Assembly (NCBI RefSeq): GCF_040256645.1
Contig: NZ_CP158281.1
Location: forward strand, 2,046,001-2,110,000
Source: Brevibacterium sp. CBA3109
Lineage (GTDB): Bacteria; Actinomycetota; Actinomycetes; Actinomycetales; Brevibacteriaceae
Length of the DNA: 64,000 nucleotides
Direction: 5' to 3'
A program made the position numbers and the translations under genes. Positions 9,080 to 20,395 of the stretch are shown here, piece by piece; position 1 is the first letter of the stretch; the number at the start of each line of letters is the position of its first letter. The notes below the pieces were generated by a model. The model was not told where the DNA came from, did no database searches, and was given only the letters and a program-made list of their open reading frames with translations.

Positions 9080-9901
9080 TCAGTCTCGGCTATATACTAG
9101 ACCATCGGACCAGGCAAATCCCGGTTCGTTACCGTGCTTCTCAGCCAGCTCCTTAAGATACGCTGATTCCGCCTCGGCAAACCCAGAGTCGGACGTCGAA
9201 TGCTCCGAACTTGCCGCGACGAGGTACCGCACCCAGCATCTGTGCCGTTGTGACCAACGCGCGATCAAACCGGGGTAAAACATTAGCCACAGCCCCTCGA
9301 TTTCGAGAGTTTGATTGACGGCCGGAAGCCCTGCATGCAGCGCAACGCGCGGATTCGCTGAAAGCCCTATATCGGTTGCGAGATCTAACGGATGGATAGT
9401 CAAGAAGACTTCGCGGGACCGATGCCCGACCGCATGTTTTGAATTGAGCTGTGTTTCCGCCTTCAGTACTGCTTCCTCCAGCTTTATCAGCGCATCCTGG
9501 TAGCGCTCGATTTGAACACTATGCACATCTTCGGGCCCACCTTTGCTGTGGAATTCGCGCCAATCACCGCCTGCCGACTTTACCTCGACAATTGCATATC
9601 TCTTCCCATCGAAAAGGCGGTCTGCATCGTCGGACAGCTCGAAATCGAAGCCTCCGTCGGTATCCAGAACATTTATCGTACTGCCGTACGCTCCCAAAAC
9701 AATCCCAGCCAGGTGCTCCCCCGATTTGACCTTCAGGTTCGGCGCATCAGGGAGCGTTGCTAGCTCCTTGGCCGCTGCCACCAATGTGTCTCCCGCTATT
9801 ACCTTGACGCGAGGGTTTCGTTCCGGCGCTACCTGCAACTCCTTGGTGTTTTCATTCAACGCCCATACTGGACGCGACGCTCGAACACTCTCTTTTGACA
9901 T
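9080..9901 (-). CDS. PD-(D/E)XK nuclease-like protein
   Basis: A 273-residue soluble protein. Residues 82-110 show a predicted strand GGFDFEL (D86), a turn, and then the strand YAIVEVKSAG with E106 and K108. This D-x19-E-x-K layout on hydrophobic strands is the core of the PD-(D/E)XK nuclease fold. A helix-like region containing GEHLAG precedes it, as the fold's first helix would. The C-terminal half (about residues 150-270) is not recognised. I chose ATG 9901; a TTG 18 bp upstream is possible. It lies on the same strand as the AAA_13 ATPase gene, 458 bp downstream of it. It might be a restriction-like effector; the nuclease activity is inferred from the motif only. Confidence 0.6.
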   Translation of the reverse strand: MSKESVRASRPVWALNENTKELQVAPERNPRVKVIAGDTLVAAAKELATLPDAPNLKVKSGEHLAGIVLGAYGSTINVLDTDGGFDFELSDDADRLFDGKRYAIVEVKSAGGDWREFHSKGGPEDVHSVQIERYQDALIKLEEAVLKAETQLNSKHAVGHRSREVFLTIHPLDLATDIGLSANPRVALHAGLPAVNQTLEIEGLWLMFYPGLIARWSQRHRCWVRYLVAASSEHSTSDSGFAEAESAYLKELAEKHGNEPGFAWSDGLVYSRD

Positions 9902-10359
9902 GTGACCAGGATAGGCCAACCCCGCCCCTGTCGCGGCCGCACATACGCCCGCCCCTATGTCCTGGTCAACCTAAGCCACGCTCGTATCGACGACGAGGAT
10001 CGCGGCCATGACCGCGCTCACGAGGGCCGCTCCGAGCAGCCTGATCACGACAATGTCGCCAAGGTCACGCGAAGGACGCTTAGCCCGTCCTTGCCGAGCG
10101 TACCGCGCTTCCAAAATCTATAGAACGCCCGACAGATGCGTAAACGCTGCCAGGAACCATCCGGCGAAGATCGCGATTCCGCAATAAGACCGTCAGAGGA
10201 GCTGATTCTTCACCCGAACATGACGCTGCGCACGAGAATCGCAGCCAGAACAAGTTCCATCGACCTCATCGAGGAAGACGAATGGAGCCTGCCCTTCCTC
10301 CAGAATTCCAGACTGAAGAGAAATGAAGAATCGGATCGTGTTCTAGTGGCCGACCGTCG
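9902..10359. other. Spacer between the nuclease-like and ATPase genes
   Basis: A 458-bp region. Apart from the possible membrane peptide at 9971-10114 and its broken upstream half, I see no supported gene, hairpin or repeat. It presumably holds the promoter of the nuclease-like gene. Confidence 0.4.
9971..10114 (-). pseudogene. Possible small membrane peptide, or remnant of a membrane protein
   Basis: From a TTG at 10114 the frame encodes 47 residues: a basic stretch (LEARYARQGRAKRPSRDL) and then one hydrophobic helix ending in VVDTSVA. Just upstream in the same frame, interrupted by TAG at 10118-10120, is a second hydrophobic stretch (GIAIFAGWFLAAFTHL) open from 10192. The pattern suggests a two-helix membrane protein broken by a nonsense codon, or a real short peptide. 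There is no good ribosome site and no recognised family. Confidence 0.3.
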
Positions 10360-12711
10360 TCAGTTTTGGCCAGCGGGAACCGGCGCTCGCGAGAGCACGA
10401 CCGAAGGTGAGAGTTCGAGAGCTGCGCACATCTCGTTGAAGTGGTCTGCGTCGACGGCTTCGATGAGCTCGAACACTGATCTGAGGACAGTAACCGATTC
10501 GCCTATGCCGACTGGCCTGTCGATGTTAGCTTCTTCGTTATGCGACTGGCGGTGCACGAAGCGAGTGATCCGTTGTCGAATCGGATCGGATACGCTCTGA
10601 TCCTGGAATGCTCGACGCATTGATCCCTCGAAATCTCCGAGTTTGCTTGGGTACTTGAACGCGAGGAACGCTTCGAGCATCTGTCGGGCAGCGTTCGGAA
10701 TGACAGCAGTTGCCTCCATCTCTTTGGCGAGGTCGCCGTCCGAATCTTCTTCTCGAAGGACGTCAGCGATTCTCCAGAAGAGGTAGTGGTACTGCGACCT
10801 CAGCTTCGTGCGAAGTTTCTTATCCGTCCACGAGAGGAGCACCGGTGACCGGCGGGCGCTCCCGTCGAGGACCTCTTTATAGCGAGCTCGAAGCTCATAG
10901 ATGGAGTACGGGCACAATTTCTTCAATTGCGGCGGAAGTCGATCCAGCTGGTTGCTCCACATGCGGAACAGCTCGAAACTGTGTGTAAGGAGGAGCACCT
11001 GGTGTTTCGCGCCGTTGCCGACGAGAGCGCCCCACAGGTGGCTCGACGCCCCGACCAGAATCTCCTGATCCAGGCTGGACACGGGATCGTCGATGATTAC
11101 TGTCGCATCGAGGTCCTTGGTTCGCTCATCTCGGAGGCTGCAGAGGAAGTACAGCAGCGAAATCGCTGTCCGCTCGCCTTCGCTCAGTGCAGTCGCCGGC
11201 TCCCCATGGCGCTCGATCGAGTATTTCCCATCCTGGTTCGCGAAAACGAGCTCGTCGCGCCCGAGGAGACCGGCGACGTCCCGGGTCAGCTCTTCTGCAA
11301 GCGGCGATGCGTCCAGCTCCGTCACGTTCAGACTCGTGCGTTCCTGCTCGAGACGCTCCTGCTCACCCTGAAGCATCTCTGCCAGCTCTGAGTTGGTCTG
11401 CGCTCGCTTCTGAGATTCTCGGTAAGTGTCCGCGATGGCTGCGAGTCGCCCAGATTCGACCCGCCGGGCCGCAGCCGCGACGACTTTCTGGTAGTCAGCA
11501 GAACGCGCGTTGTGCTGACTTAGCAGTTCATTAACCTGCTCGAAGGATAGCTCCGCCCGGCCGGGAAGCGCACTTAGACGGACGACGCTGAAGGGCGACG
11601 CTTGCTTTTCCGCGAGGGCGGATCTCAGGGAAACGACGCGCCTTTGGTACTCGACGATAGCTTCTTCCTGGAGCCGCATCCCCTTGTCGTGGTTCTCATG
11701 AAGGTCTGAGTAGAGGCGGCCGCGGTCCGGCGCGGAGGTAAGCGGCTCGGCGACCGCGGCATGTTCGGACTCGAGGCTGCGGTCGAGAGCACTTACTCGG
11801 TCCTGAAGGCGTTTGAAACTCTCATCGAAGTGCTTCTCGAGCGCACGGCGACGTTCGGGAGTGACCGGGCTGGCGCAGAAAAGGCATTCATCGCGATGCT
11901 CGTGGAGCTGCAGCCCTCGCTGGACCCAACGTTCCGCGCTCGCGTCTCCCACAAGCTCGTCGAGCGCGGTGCTCGTGATCGTTTGCCCTAAAACCTCAGA
12001 GACCTGCTCTTCGAGACCCCTCAGGTCGAACCTAACCGGCTGAATCAATCCTACGGGCTCCATGCGCTGGCCCTGGACGACGCGTAAATCGGCAGCCATC
12101 TCGGAGTCGGATCGGCTGTCAGCCTCTGGATCGATCGAGAGAAGAGCTTCCTTTAGCCGTCGTGCGTCGTACTTACGCGATTCGTATCGACCGCCGGCTG
12201 GCTGCAGCTCCTGGCTAATGGTTCTGGCCGTGTCCGTGGCGAGCTTGTTCGCGGCTCTCGTCGCTTCCGTCGAAGCCTTCTGGGCCCCGGATAACTCACC
12301 GGGGATCGCCTCCAGACGTGGGTTGATCTCGGCCAACCGTTTGTCCCGCTCCACGTTCGGCTCGCCCAAGACCAGGAGTGGAAGCACGTCACTACGGCCT
12401 TCGACGTCGAACAACAAATTCCGGCTCACGAAATCCTTGTTGAACACCCTCACACGCGACCAGAAACTGTCCGCGCGATCTATGACGCGACGCGTCGTCC
12501 TGTCCGGTCCGGACTCATCCAACTGGACCTCTAGGTCAGTGAGGTCCCGTCCAGACATCTGGGCGAACACGCGCGCAAGCGTGCTCTTACCGCTTCCGTT
12601 GCCCCCGTAAATGACGTTGACACGAGCAAAGTCGTCGGTCCACTCAGACATAGACCACCCGTCCAGGATGCCTGCGCCTCGGGCACCGCTGACCTTGCGA
12701 ATCCTCCGCAT
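10360..12711 (-). CDS. AAA_13/RloC-like ABC ATPase, candidate tRNA anticodon nuclease
   Basis: A 783-residue SMC/ABC-type ATPase. In order: Walker A GGNGSGKST (residues 36-44); a long coiled-coil middle with CLFC (C276, C279), like the zinc hook of RloC; ABC signature LSEGE (509-513); Walker B VIIDDPVSSLD (538-548); and the switch histidine in LLLTHSFE (H577). The C-terminus has R676-x3-E680 followed by histidines at 720 and 724. This order resembles the Arg-x3-Glu...His triad of the anticodon nucleases PrrC and RloC, although the Glu-His spacing is a little longer than in PrrC. Known members cut tRNA when phage attack or DNA damage is sensed. The nuclease role is inferred; other AAA_13 proteins share this C-terminal pattern. 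The start was chosen at MRRIRKVSG, the usual N-terminus; GTG 12777 would add 22 residues. No restriction-modification genes adjoin it. Confidence 0.7.
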   Translation of the reverse strand: MRRIRKVSGARGAGILDGWSMSEWTDDFARVNVIYGGNGSGKSTLARVFAQMSGRDLTDLEVQLDESGPDRTTRRVIDRADSFWSRVRVFNKDFVSRNLLFDVEGRSDVLPLLVLGEPNVERDKRLAEINPRLEAIPGELSGAQKASTEATRAANKLATDTARTISQELQPAGGRYESRKYDARRLKEALLSIDPEADSRSDSEMAADLRVVQGQRMEPVGLIQPVRFDLRGLEEQVSEVLGQTITSTALDELVGDASAERWVQRGLQLHEHRDECLFCASPVTPERRRALEKHFDESFKRLQDRVSALDRSLESEHAAVAEPLTSAPDRGRLYSDLHENHDKGMRLQEEAIVEYQRRVVSLRSALAEKQASPFSVVRLSALPGRAELSFEQVNELLSQHNARSADYQKVVAAAARRVESGRLAAIADTYRESQKRAQTNSELAEMLQGEQERLEQERTSLNVTELDASPLAEELTRDVAGLLGRDELVFANQDGKYSIERHGEPATALSEGERTAISLLYFLCSLRDERTKDLDATVIIDDPVSSLDQEILVGASSHLWGALVGNGAKHQVLLLTHSFELFRMWSNQLDRLPPQLKKLCPYSIYELRARYKEVLDGSARRSPVLLSWTDKKLRTKLRSQYHYLFWRIADVLREEDSDGDLAKEMEATAVIPNAARQMLEAFLAFKYPSKLGDFEGSMRRAFQDQSVSDPIRQRITRFVHRQSHNEEANIDRPVGIGESVTVLRSVFELIEAVDADHFNEMCAALELSPSVVLSRAPVPAGQN

Positions 12712-13132
12712 CACGAAAGGACCCGTGACGCGTCGGCGCGCACGAACAGGACAGGTCGTCGGAATTGCAAGCGGCACATCTTCATCGAGGTCCCTGACCG
12801 ACAGGAGCCCAAGCTCACCGTCTAACTATTCGGAAACAACATAATCCCCCAATGATCCCAGATGAAGTGCTGCCTTGCCGGGCGACACACGCACGAGACC
12901 GCAGCACGAACAGGTGACAGTCTGAGTGTGAGTCCGCGAGGTTGACAATCGAGTGTTGGCGACCGGGCGAAGGACTGACTACAACCGCCCCTCACCTTCC
13001 ACCCGTCGGCCATCCCCTTGAACACCAGATCGCCCCACCCAGCAACGCTGAGTGGGGCGATCCTCTAGACTGTTCCGACTCCGCAGCATCTAGTCGTGCC
13101 GGCCTCGAAACCAATCCCTACCAGGGGCCTTC
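12712..13132. other. Right end of the island, no gene seen
   Basis: A 421-bp stretch between the ATPase gene and the acnA stop. It holds a hairpin (13028-13062) but no supported reading frame. An integrase would normally sit next to an attachment site, but none is encoded here. Confidence 0.5.
13028..13062 (-). terminator. Hairpin downstream of present-day acnA
   Basis: An 11-bp perfect stem (GATCGCCCCAC with GTGGGGCGATC) and a 13-base loop, 71 bp beyond the acnA stop. No clear T-tract follows on the minus strand. It probably serves as the replacement acnA terminator supplied by the island. Confidence 0.5.
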
Positions 13133-15817
<2,685 letters not shown>

Positions 15818-15910
15818 CGTGATTCTCCTGTTTCATCCGACACTCATCCAAGAAACCGGGCCAGCCCGTGAGCCGCGCACCGATTTACGCGACACAAATG
15901 TTTCCAAAAG

Positions 15911-15939
15911 TATCTTGACGTCAAGATAAATTCTATCTT
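15911..15939. promoter_or_regulatory. Palindromic operator cluster upstream of acnA
   Basis: A perfect 18-bp palindrome TATCTTGACGTCAAGATA (15911-15928), followed by a third half-site TATCTT (15934-15939) that forms a second inverted repeat AAGATA-N5-TATCTT with the first. It lies about 95 bp upstream of acnA. On the minus strand the palindrome contains TTGACG, a good -35 hexamer, so a bound protein would block the promoter. The regulator is not encoded nearby; a TetR- or MarR-type repressor of aconitase is plausible, since AcnR plays this part in Corynebacterium. Confidence 0.6.
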
Positions 15940-16092
15940 ATTTGCTCGCCCTTGACCACCTTCGGACAGTGGTCTGTCGGCGAACTGAGAATCGGGTTTT
16001 CCCCAGATGACGGTCCGGACAACTCCAGCGCGGATCGGCGTGTCGAGACCCTAATCTGGAGTCACATCAGCAGCTGCGAACAAGGAGCTTTC

Positions 16093-16284
16093 ATGGACCC
16101 GTTCACCCTCGGAGCCGGATTCGGATTCGGTGCACTCCTCGTCGGCATCATATTCGCCGTCCTCTGTCGAACGTTGGCCGATGAGAAGGGCCGCTCCTCA
16201 GGATGGTGGGGCCTATGGGGCTTCCTCACCACATTCATCGCTCTCATCGTCCTCGTCCTCCTCCCCCAGAGGGGGCGAGTCTGA
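16093..16284 (+). CDS. Small two-helix membrane protein
   Basis: A 63-residue protein with two hydrophobic segments (about residues 8-25 and 44-58) joined by a charged loop containing RTLADEKGRSSGWWG, and a basic C-terminal end. The start ATG 16093 is preceded by AAGGAG seven bases away, a strong ribosome site that rules out the longer upstream frame. It is divergent from acnA. The family is not recognised; the layout resembles short actinobacterial membrane proteins related to phospholipase_D-nuclease N-like or small transporter fragments, but no function can be given. Confidence 0.7.
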   Translation: MDPFTLGAGFGFGALLVGIIFAVLCRTLADEKGRSSGWWGLWGFLTTFIALIVLVLLPQRGRV

Positions 16285-16356
16285 CACCGCCTACCGCCGA
16301 GGTGGACACGAGTTCAGCTCTGTCCCTCGCCGAGGCGGCCCGAAGTCCCGATCCGG

Positions 16357-17670
16357 TCATCGCCTGAGGACGGTGACCGTTTCCAAGTGGGCAGTCAGTG
16401 GGAACAGGTCGTAGCCGCGCAGGCTTTCGATGGCGAATCCCCCGTCGACCAGGACCGCTAAGTCCCGAGCCAGGGTGGCCGCGTCGCAGGAGACATAGAC
16501 GATCGTCTTCGCATTCGATTCGAGCAGCGCTCGGGTGACTGCCTTGCCAGCGCCGGAACGCGGAGGATCGAGGATGATGACATCCGAGTTCGGAATCGTC
16601 ACGCGATCTGCCCGTGACGCGTCGAATTCTGCCTTGAGGCCCTTTGCGTTCACCTTCGCGTTCTCGATCGCTGGCTTCGCGCCCTCGACCCCGTAGAGTC
16701 GGGCACCGATGGCTCTGCCAGCGCTGATTCCCAACAGCCCCACACCGCAGTAGAGATCCGTGATCATCTGCGTCTTTTCACTCAGCGCATCGTTGACCTG
16801 CGCGCTCAGCAGCTGCGGAGCCTGTTCGTGGACCTGCCAGAAACCATCGGCCGCGACCCGGTAGTCACGTCCGGAGACCGTTTCGATCAGGTGGTCCTCT
16901 CCCCTGACCACGGACAGCTTGCTGTGTCCGCCTTTGGTGCCGACTCTCTTGCGAGCAGTTCCGTTTCGCGTATCTGCGAGCACCGACCACTGCGCAGGCA
17001 GAGCCTGGACGAGGTCGGTGAGCGCCGCGGGATCACAGGCACCGCGCACGATGGCTGCGCCCCGCTCCCCTGACCAGGCGAACTCGAGTCGATCAGCACC
17101 CGGCAGACGCAGCGAGGACAAGGCAACCTCGGCGATGGCAGATGTCGCCAGCGGAGCCGAGGCCAGAGGCACGACATCGTGTGAACGCGGTGCCAGCATG
17201 CCCAGGCGGCCGCTGCCATCGACGGCCAGCTGGACCCGGGTCCGCCAGTTCAGTCCGGTGGTCTCCCCCGGTGCGGCCGCGACGTCGACGCCGCGGTCGA
17301 TATGGCCGATGCGGGAGAGCTGATCGCGCAGGACTTCGGCCTTGAGCTCACGACTGTGGGCGAGATCGACATGGGCGAACTCCATCCCACCGAAGAGATG
17401 CGAGCCTCTGACATCCTCGGTGAGGAACTGCCGGCGTCGGTCTCCAACACGGAATTCCGAGGCCTCGAGGACCTCGGTGACGTCAGCGCGCAGGAACTTA
17501 GCAGCCGGTCCCGCTTCGGTGCGAGCACGCACGGTCTCGCCCGGAATCGCCCCGGTGACGAAGACGACCTGTCCCTCGTAGCGAGCAATGCTGCTGCCGC
17601 CGGCGGCAGGGCTCTCAACGTGCAGGGTCAGATCCATGGCCGGGATCTCTTCGGCAGAAGGTGCGCTCAT
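16357..17670 (-). CDS. TRAM-domain class I SAM-dependent RNA (uracil-5-) methyltransferase
   Basis: A 437-residue TrmA/RlmCD-type enzyme that methylates uridine C5 in tRNA or 23S rRNA. An N-terminal TRAM-like beta domain (about residues 12-70) is followed by the SAM-binding motif DLYCGVGLLG, ILDPPRSGAG, and the catalytic cysteine in VYVSCDAATLARDL; the general-base glutamate is in HLETV near the end. The cysteine set of an N-terminal iron-sulphur cluster, common in this family, is not evident. It starts 6 bp after the permease stop, so the two are likely co-transcribed. Whether it is TrmA-, RlmC- or RlmD-like cannot be told from the sequence. Confidence 0.9.
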   Translation of the reverse strand: MSAPSAEEIPAMDLTLHVESPAAGGSSIARYEGQVVFVTGAIPGETVRARTEAGPAAKFLRADVTEVLEASEFRVGDRRRQFLTEDVRGSHLFGGMEFAHVDLAHSRELKAEVLRDQLSRIGHIDRGVDVAAAPGETTGLNWRTRVQLAVDGSGRLGMLAPRSHDVVPLASAPLATSAIAEVALSSLRLPGADRLEFAWSGERGAAIVRGACDPAALTDLVQALPAQWSVLADTRNGTARKRVGTKGGHSKLSVVRGEDHLIETVSGRDYRVAADGFWQVHEQAPQLLSAQVNDALSEKTQMITDLYCGVGLLGISAGRAIGARLYGVEGAKPAIENAKVNAKGLKAEFDASRADRVTIPNSDVIILDPPRSGAGKAVTRALLESNAKTIVYVSCDAATLARDLAVLVDGGFAIESLRGYDLFPLTAHLETVTVLRR

Positions 17671-17676
17671 CTGTGC

Positions 17677-19686
17677 TCAAGCCTGTCTGTACAGTGGATT
17701 GTCGTTGTCGGGTCCGTCGCCGCCGTACTGCCGGGAGAAGGACCGCAATCGCCAGGGCACGGAGACCACGACGACGTTGGGGACCAGCAGCAGACGAGTG
17801 CGCAGCTTCAAGGCTACTTGGTTGTGCAGGAGGTGTTCCCACCAACGTCCCACGATGTACTGGGGAATATAGACGATGACGAGGTCACGCGGGGATCTGC
17901 GGCGGATCGCGAGCACATGTGCCAGCAGCGGCCGGACCAGCTCCCGATAGGGCGAGTCGAGGACCGTCAGCGGCACTGGCAGCGCCATCTCGTTCCACTG
18001 CCGCTGCAGTGCGGAGGCAGATTCCTCGTCTACGGCCACGGTGATGGCCTCGAGCTGGCTGGAGCGTGTCACCCGGGCATAGGACAGGGCCCGCAGTGTC
18101 GGCTTGTTGATCTCGTTGACGACGACGATTGCGTGGGTGTTCGACGGGATGGTGTGGGAGCCGCCGCCCGCCTCCGGTGCCAGTTCCCGGGCGACGCGAG
18201 AGTAATGACGATGAATCGCACCCATGACCAGGAACAGCCCGGCCATCGCCACGACCGCGAGCCAGGCACCGGCGAGGAATTTGGAGACGATGACGACGAG
18301 CAGCACACCCGAAGCGATGATGCAGCCGGCTCCGTTGACGAGTCGGTTGAGGTGCATGCGCGCCCGCGCCTTCGAGTCGATGACCAGCCGCAGGCGCTTG
18401 TTCCAGTGCAGGACCATGCCTGCTTGGCCGACGACGAAGCTGGCGAAGACACCGACGAGGTAGAGCTGAATCAGCGTCGTCGCCGAGGCTCGCGTTGCGA
18501 TGACGAGCAGGATCGCAGCGAAGGCCAAGAGCAGGATGCCGTTCGAAAACGTCAGCCGGTCGCCCTTCGTCGCCAGCTGCCTGGGCAGGAAGCCGTCGCG
18601 CGCCAACCGAGAGGCGAGGCCGGGGAATCCTTCGACCGCGGTGTTCGCGGCCACGAGGAGCACAAGAGCCGCGACGAGCACCACGAGATAGAACATCGCC
18701 GGTGCATTGTCGAAGATGGCATGGGCCAGCTGCGCCAGCACCGGCTCCTGTTCGTATTCGGCACTGACCGCGCTGCCATCGGGTCGCACCAGGTAGAGGT
18801 GCGGATCGTCGACGTATTTGACCCCGGTCACCGAGGCCAGATATGTCAGACCTGTGAGCATCAGGGCCGCCAGCAGACCCGAGAGCAGCAGGGTGTTGCC
18901 GGCGTTCTTGCCGCGTGGCTTCTTGAACGCGGGCACCGCCGTGGCCACCGTCTGCACACCGGCCAATGCCACTGAGCCCGAGGAGAACGCGCGCAGGACG
19001 ATGAGGACCGTCGCCAGACCGAGCGTGGCTTCGTCGTTGATTCCGCCGTGGACAATGGTGTAGTCGGCCGTCTCAGCTTGCGGGAGGTCTCCGGCGCCGA
19101 CCCGCAACAGGCCCACGCACATAGTGAGGAAGACAGCACCCAAGAACAGATAGGCGGGGACCGCAAGCAGCACCGGCGTGGCACGTGAACCGCGCAGTCC
19201 GGCCAGGGTGATGAGCAGGATCCCGATAATCGCCACCGGGACGCGGTATGGAGCCAGAAGCGGAAAGGCCGTCGTAATGTAAGCCGCGAAGACCGTCATC
19301 GACACGGCCAGGGTCAGCACATAGTCAACCAACAGTGCCGCAGCGACGACCAGACCGGCACGGGGCCCGAGGTTCTTCGAAGCGACCTCATAGTCACCGC
19401 CTCCGGACGGGTAGGCCTTGACGTTGATGCGGTAGCAGGCGACGATCACCAGGATCACCGCGCCGACGGCCACGCCGATCCAGGGCGCCACGGTGAGAGC
19501 GACGAGAGATGTCAGAGACAGTGCCAGCAGGATCTCGTCGGGGGCATAGGCCACGGACGAGAGCATGTCGGAGGCGAAGACAGGCATTGCGATGCGCTTC
19601 TTCAGCGCAGGCGTACGCTTGTCCTCACTGCGGAAGGGCCGTCCAACGAGTAGTCTTTTGACGGCATCAGAAAAACTGCTGGCCAC
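17677..19686 (-). CDS. APC-family permease, possibly KimA-like potassium transporter
   Basis: A membrane transporter of about 669 residues. The first two thirds hold about 12 transmembrane segments, with the APC motifs MPVFASDMLSSVAYAPDEI and YPSGGGDYEVA; the last 200 residues are soluble and contain THAIVVVNEINKPTL and DLVIVYIPQYIVG. This architecture matches the KimA (YdaO) subgroup, potassium importers with a cytoplasmic domain. Two TrkA-type potassium regulators are divergently transcribed next to it, which supports a potassium rather than amino-acid substrate. The start is uncertain: GTG 19686 leaves room for divergent promoters, while ATG 19725 would overlap the trkA start. Confidence 0.85.
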   Translation of the reverse strand: MASSFSDAVKRLLVGRPFRSEDKRTPALKKRIAMPVFASDMLSSVAYAPDEILLALSLTSLVALTVAPWIGVAVGAVILVIVACYRINVKAYPSGGGDYEVASKNLGPRAGLVVAAALLVDYVLTLAVSMTVFAAYITTAFPLLAPYRVPVAIIGILLITLAGLRGSRATPVLLAVPAYLFLGAVFLTMCVGLLRVGAGDLPQAETADYTIVHGGINDEATLGLATVLIVLRAFSSGSVALAGVQTVATAVPAFKKPRGKNAGNTLLLSGLLAALMLTGLTYLASVTGVKYVDDPHLYLVRPDGSAVSAEYEQEPVLAQLAHAIFDNAPAMFYLVVLVAALVLLVAANTAVEGFPGLASRLARDGFLPRQLATKGDRLTFSNGILLLAFAAILLVIATRASATTLIQLYLVGVFASFVVGQAGMVLHWNKRLRLVIDSKARARMHLNRLVNGAGCIIASGVLLVVIVSKFLAGAWLAVVAMAGLFLVMGAIHRHYSRVARELAPEAGGGSHTIPSNTHAIVVVNEINKPTLRALSYARVTRSSQLEAITVAVDEESASALQRQWNEMALPVPLTVLDSPYRELVRPLLAHVLAIRRRSPRDLVIVYIPQYIVGRWWEHLLHNQVALKLRTRLLLVPNVVVVSVPWRLRSFSRQYGGDGPDNDNPLYRQA

Positions 19687-19723
19687 GGGCACCAATGGTA
19701 GATCAATATGGAGAGGATTACCC

Positions 19724-20395
19724 ATGCACTTCGTGATTATGGGCTGCGGCCGAGTCGGAGCGTCCTTGGCCAAAGCGCTCGATGCCAATGGGCACTCGGT
19801 GGCAGTCGTCGACCGCAACCCCGATGCGTTCCTCAAGCTCGGCAGGGAATTCAGCGGCTCCACAATCACGGGCATCGGGTTCGACCGCGAGACTCTCTCC
19901 CAGGCGAAGACTTCGGATGCCTACGCCTTCGCCGCCGTGTCCAGCGGCGACAATTCCAATATCCTCGCCGCGCGTGTCGCCAGGGAGACCTTCGGTGTGG
20001 TCAACGTCGCGGCCAGAATCTACGATCCTAACCGTGCTCAAGTGTTTGAACGTCTGGGCATTCCGACAGTTCCCACAGTGAGGTGGACGGCCGACCAAGT
20101 GATGCGCAAACTCGTTCCGCAGGGATCCATCACCGAATTCCGCGAACCCTCAGGCAGACTCGTGCTCGCCGAAGTCCATCTGGATCCCGGCTGGGTGGCC
20201 AGGCCGATCAGGGAGATCGAGACCAGGACCAAGGCGCGGGTCGCCTACGTCACCCGACTGTCCGAGGGCATCCTCGCTCACGAGGATCTGCTCCTCCAAG
20301 ACGGGGACCTGGTCCATCTGATGTGTCCGGTGGACGGCCTCGGCGAGATCGAGAAGATACTGGACCAGCCGGTGCGAGCAATGGAGGAGAAATGA
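19724..20395 (+). CDS. trkA: TrkA-type potassium uptake regulator, first copy
   Basis: A 223-residue cytoplasmic regulatory subunit of a Trk/Ktr potassium channel. The N-terminal RCK_N domain has the nucleotide-binding motif MGCGRVGASLA and the acidic strand end VVDRN; a C-terminal RCK_C domain covers about residues 140-215. ATG 19724 is preceded by GGAGAGG. It overlaps the next trkA by 4 bp (ATGA). The paired arrangement corresponds to ceoB-ceoC of mycobacteria. No membrane Trk channel is present in this window apart from the divergent permease. Confidence 0.92.
   Translation: MHFVIMGCGRVGASLAKALDANGHSVAVVDRNPDAFLKLGREFSGSTITGIGFDRETLSQAKTSDAYAFAAVSSGDNSNILAARVARETFGVVNVAARIYDPNRAQVFERLGIPTVPTVRWTADQVMRKLVPQGSITEFREPSGRLVLAEVHLDPGWVARPIREIETRTKARVAYVTRLSEGILAHEDLLLQDGDLVHLMCPVDGLGEIEKILDQPVRAMEEK

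Noticed and set aside
12822-13025. Minus-strand 67-codon frame near the right island end, considered as an integrase remnant
   Set aside because: It contains none of the conserved Arg-His-Arg-Tyr pattern of tyrosine recombinases and no serine recombinase motif.
17302-18975. Long plus-strand open frame opposite the RNA methyltransferase and permease
   Set aside because: It spans two real minus-strand genes and reads as D, Q and R-rich filler without domains.
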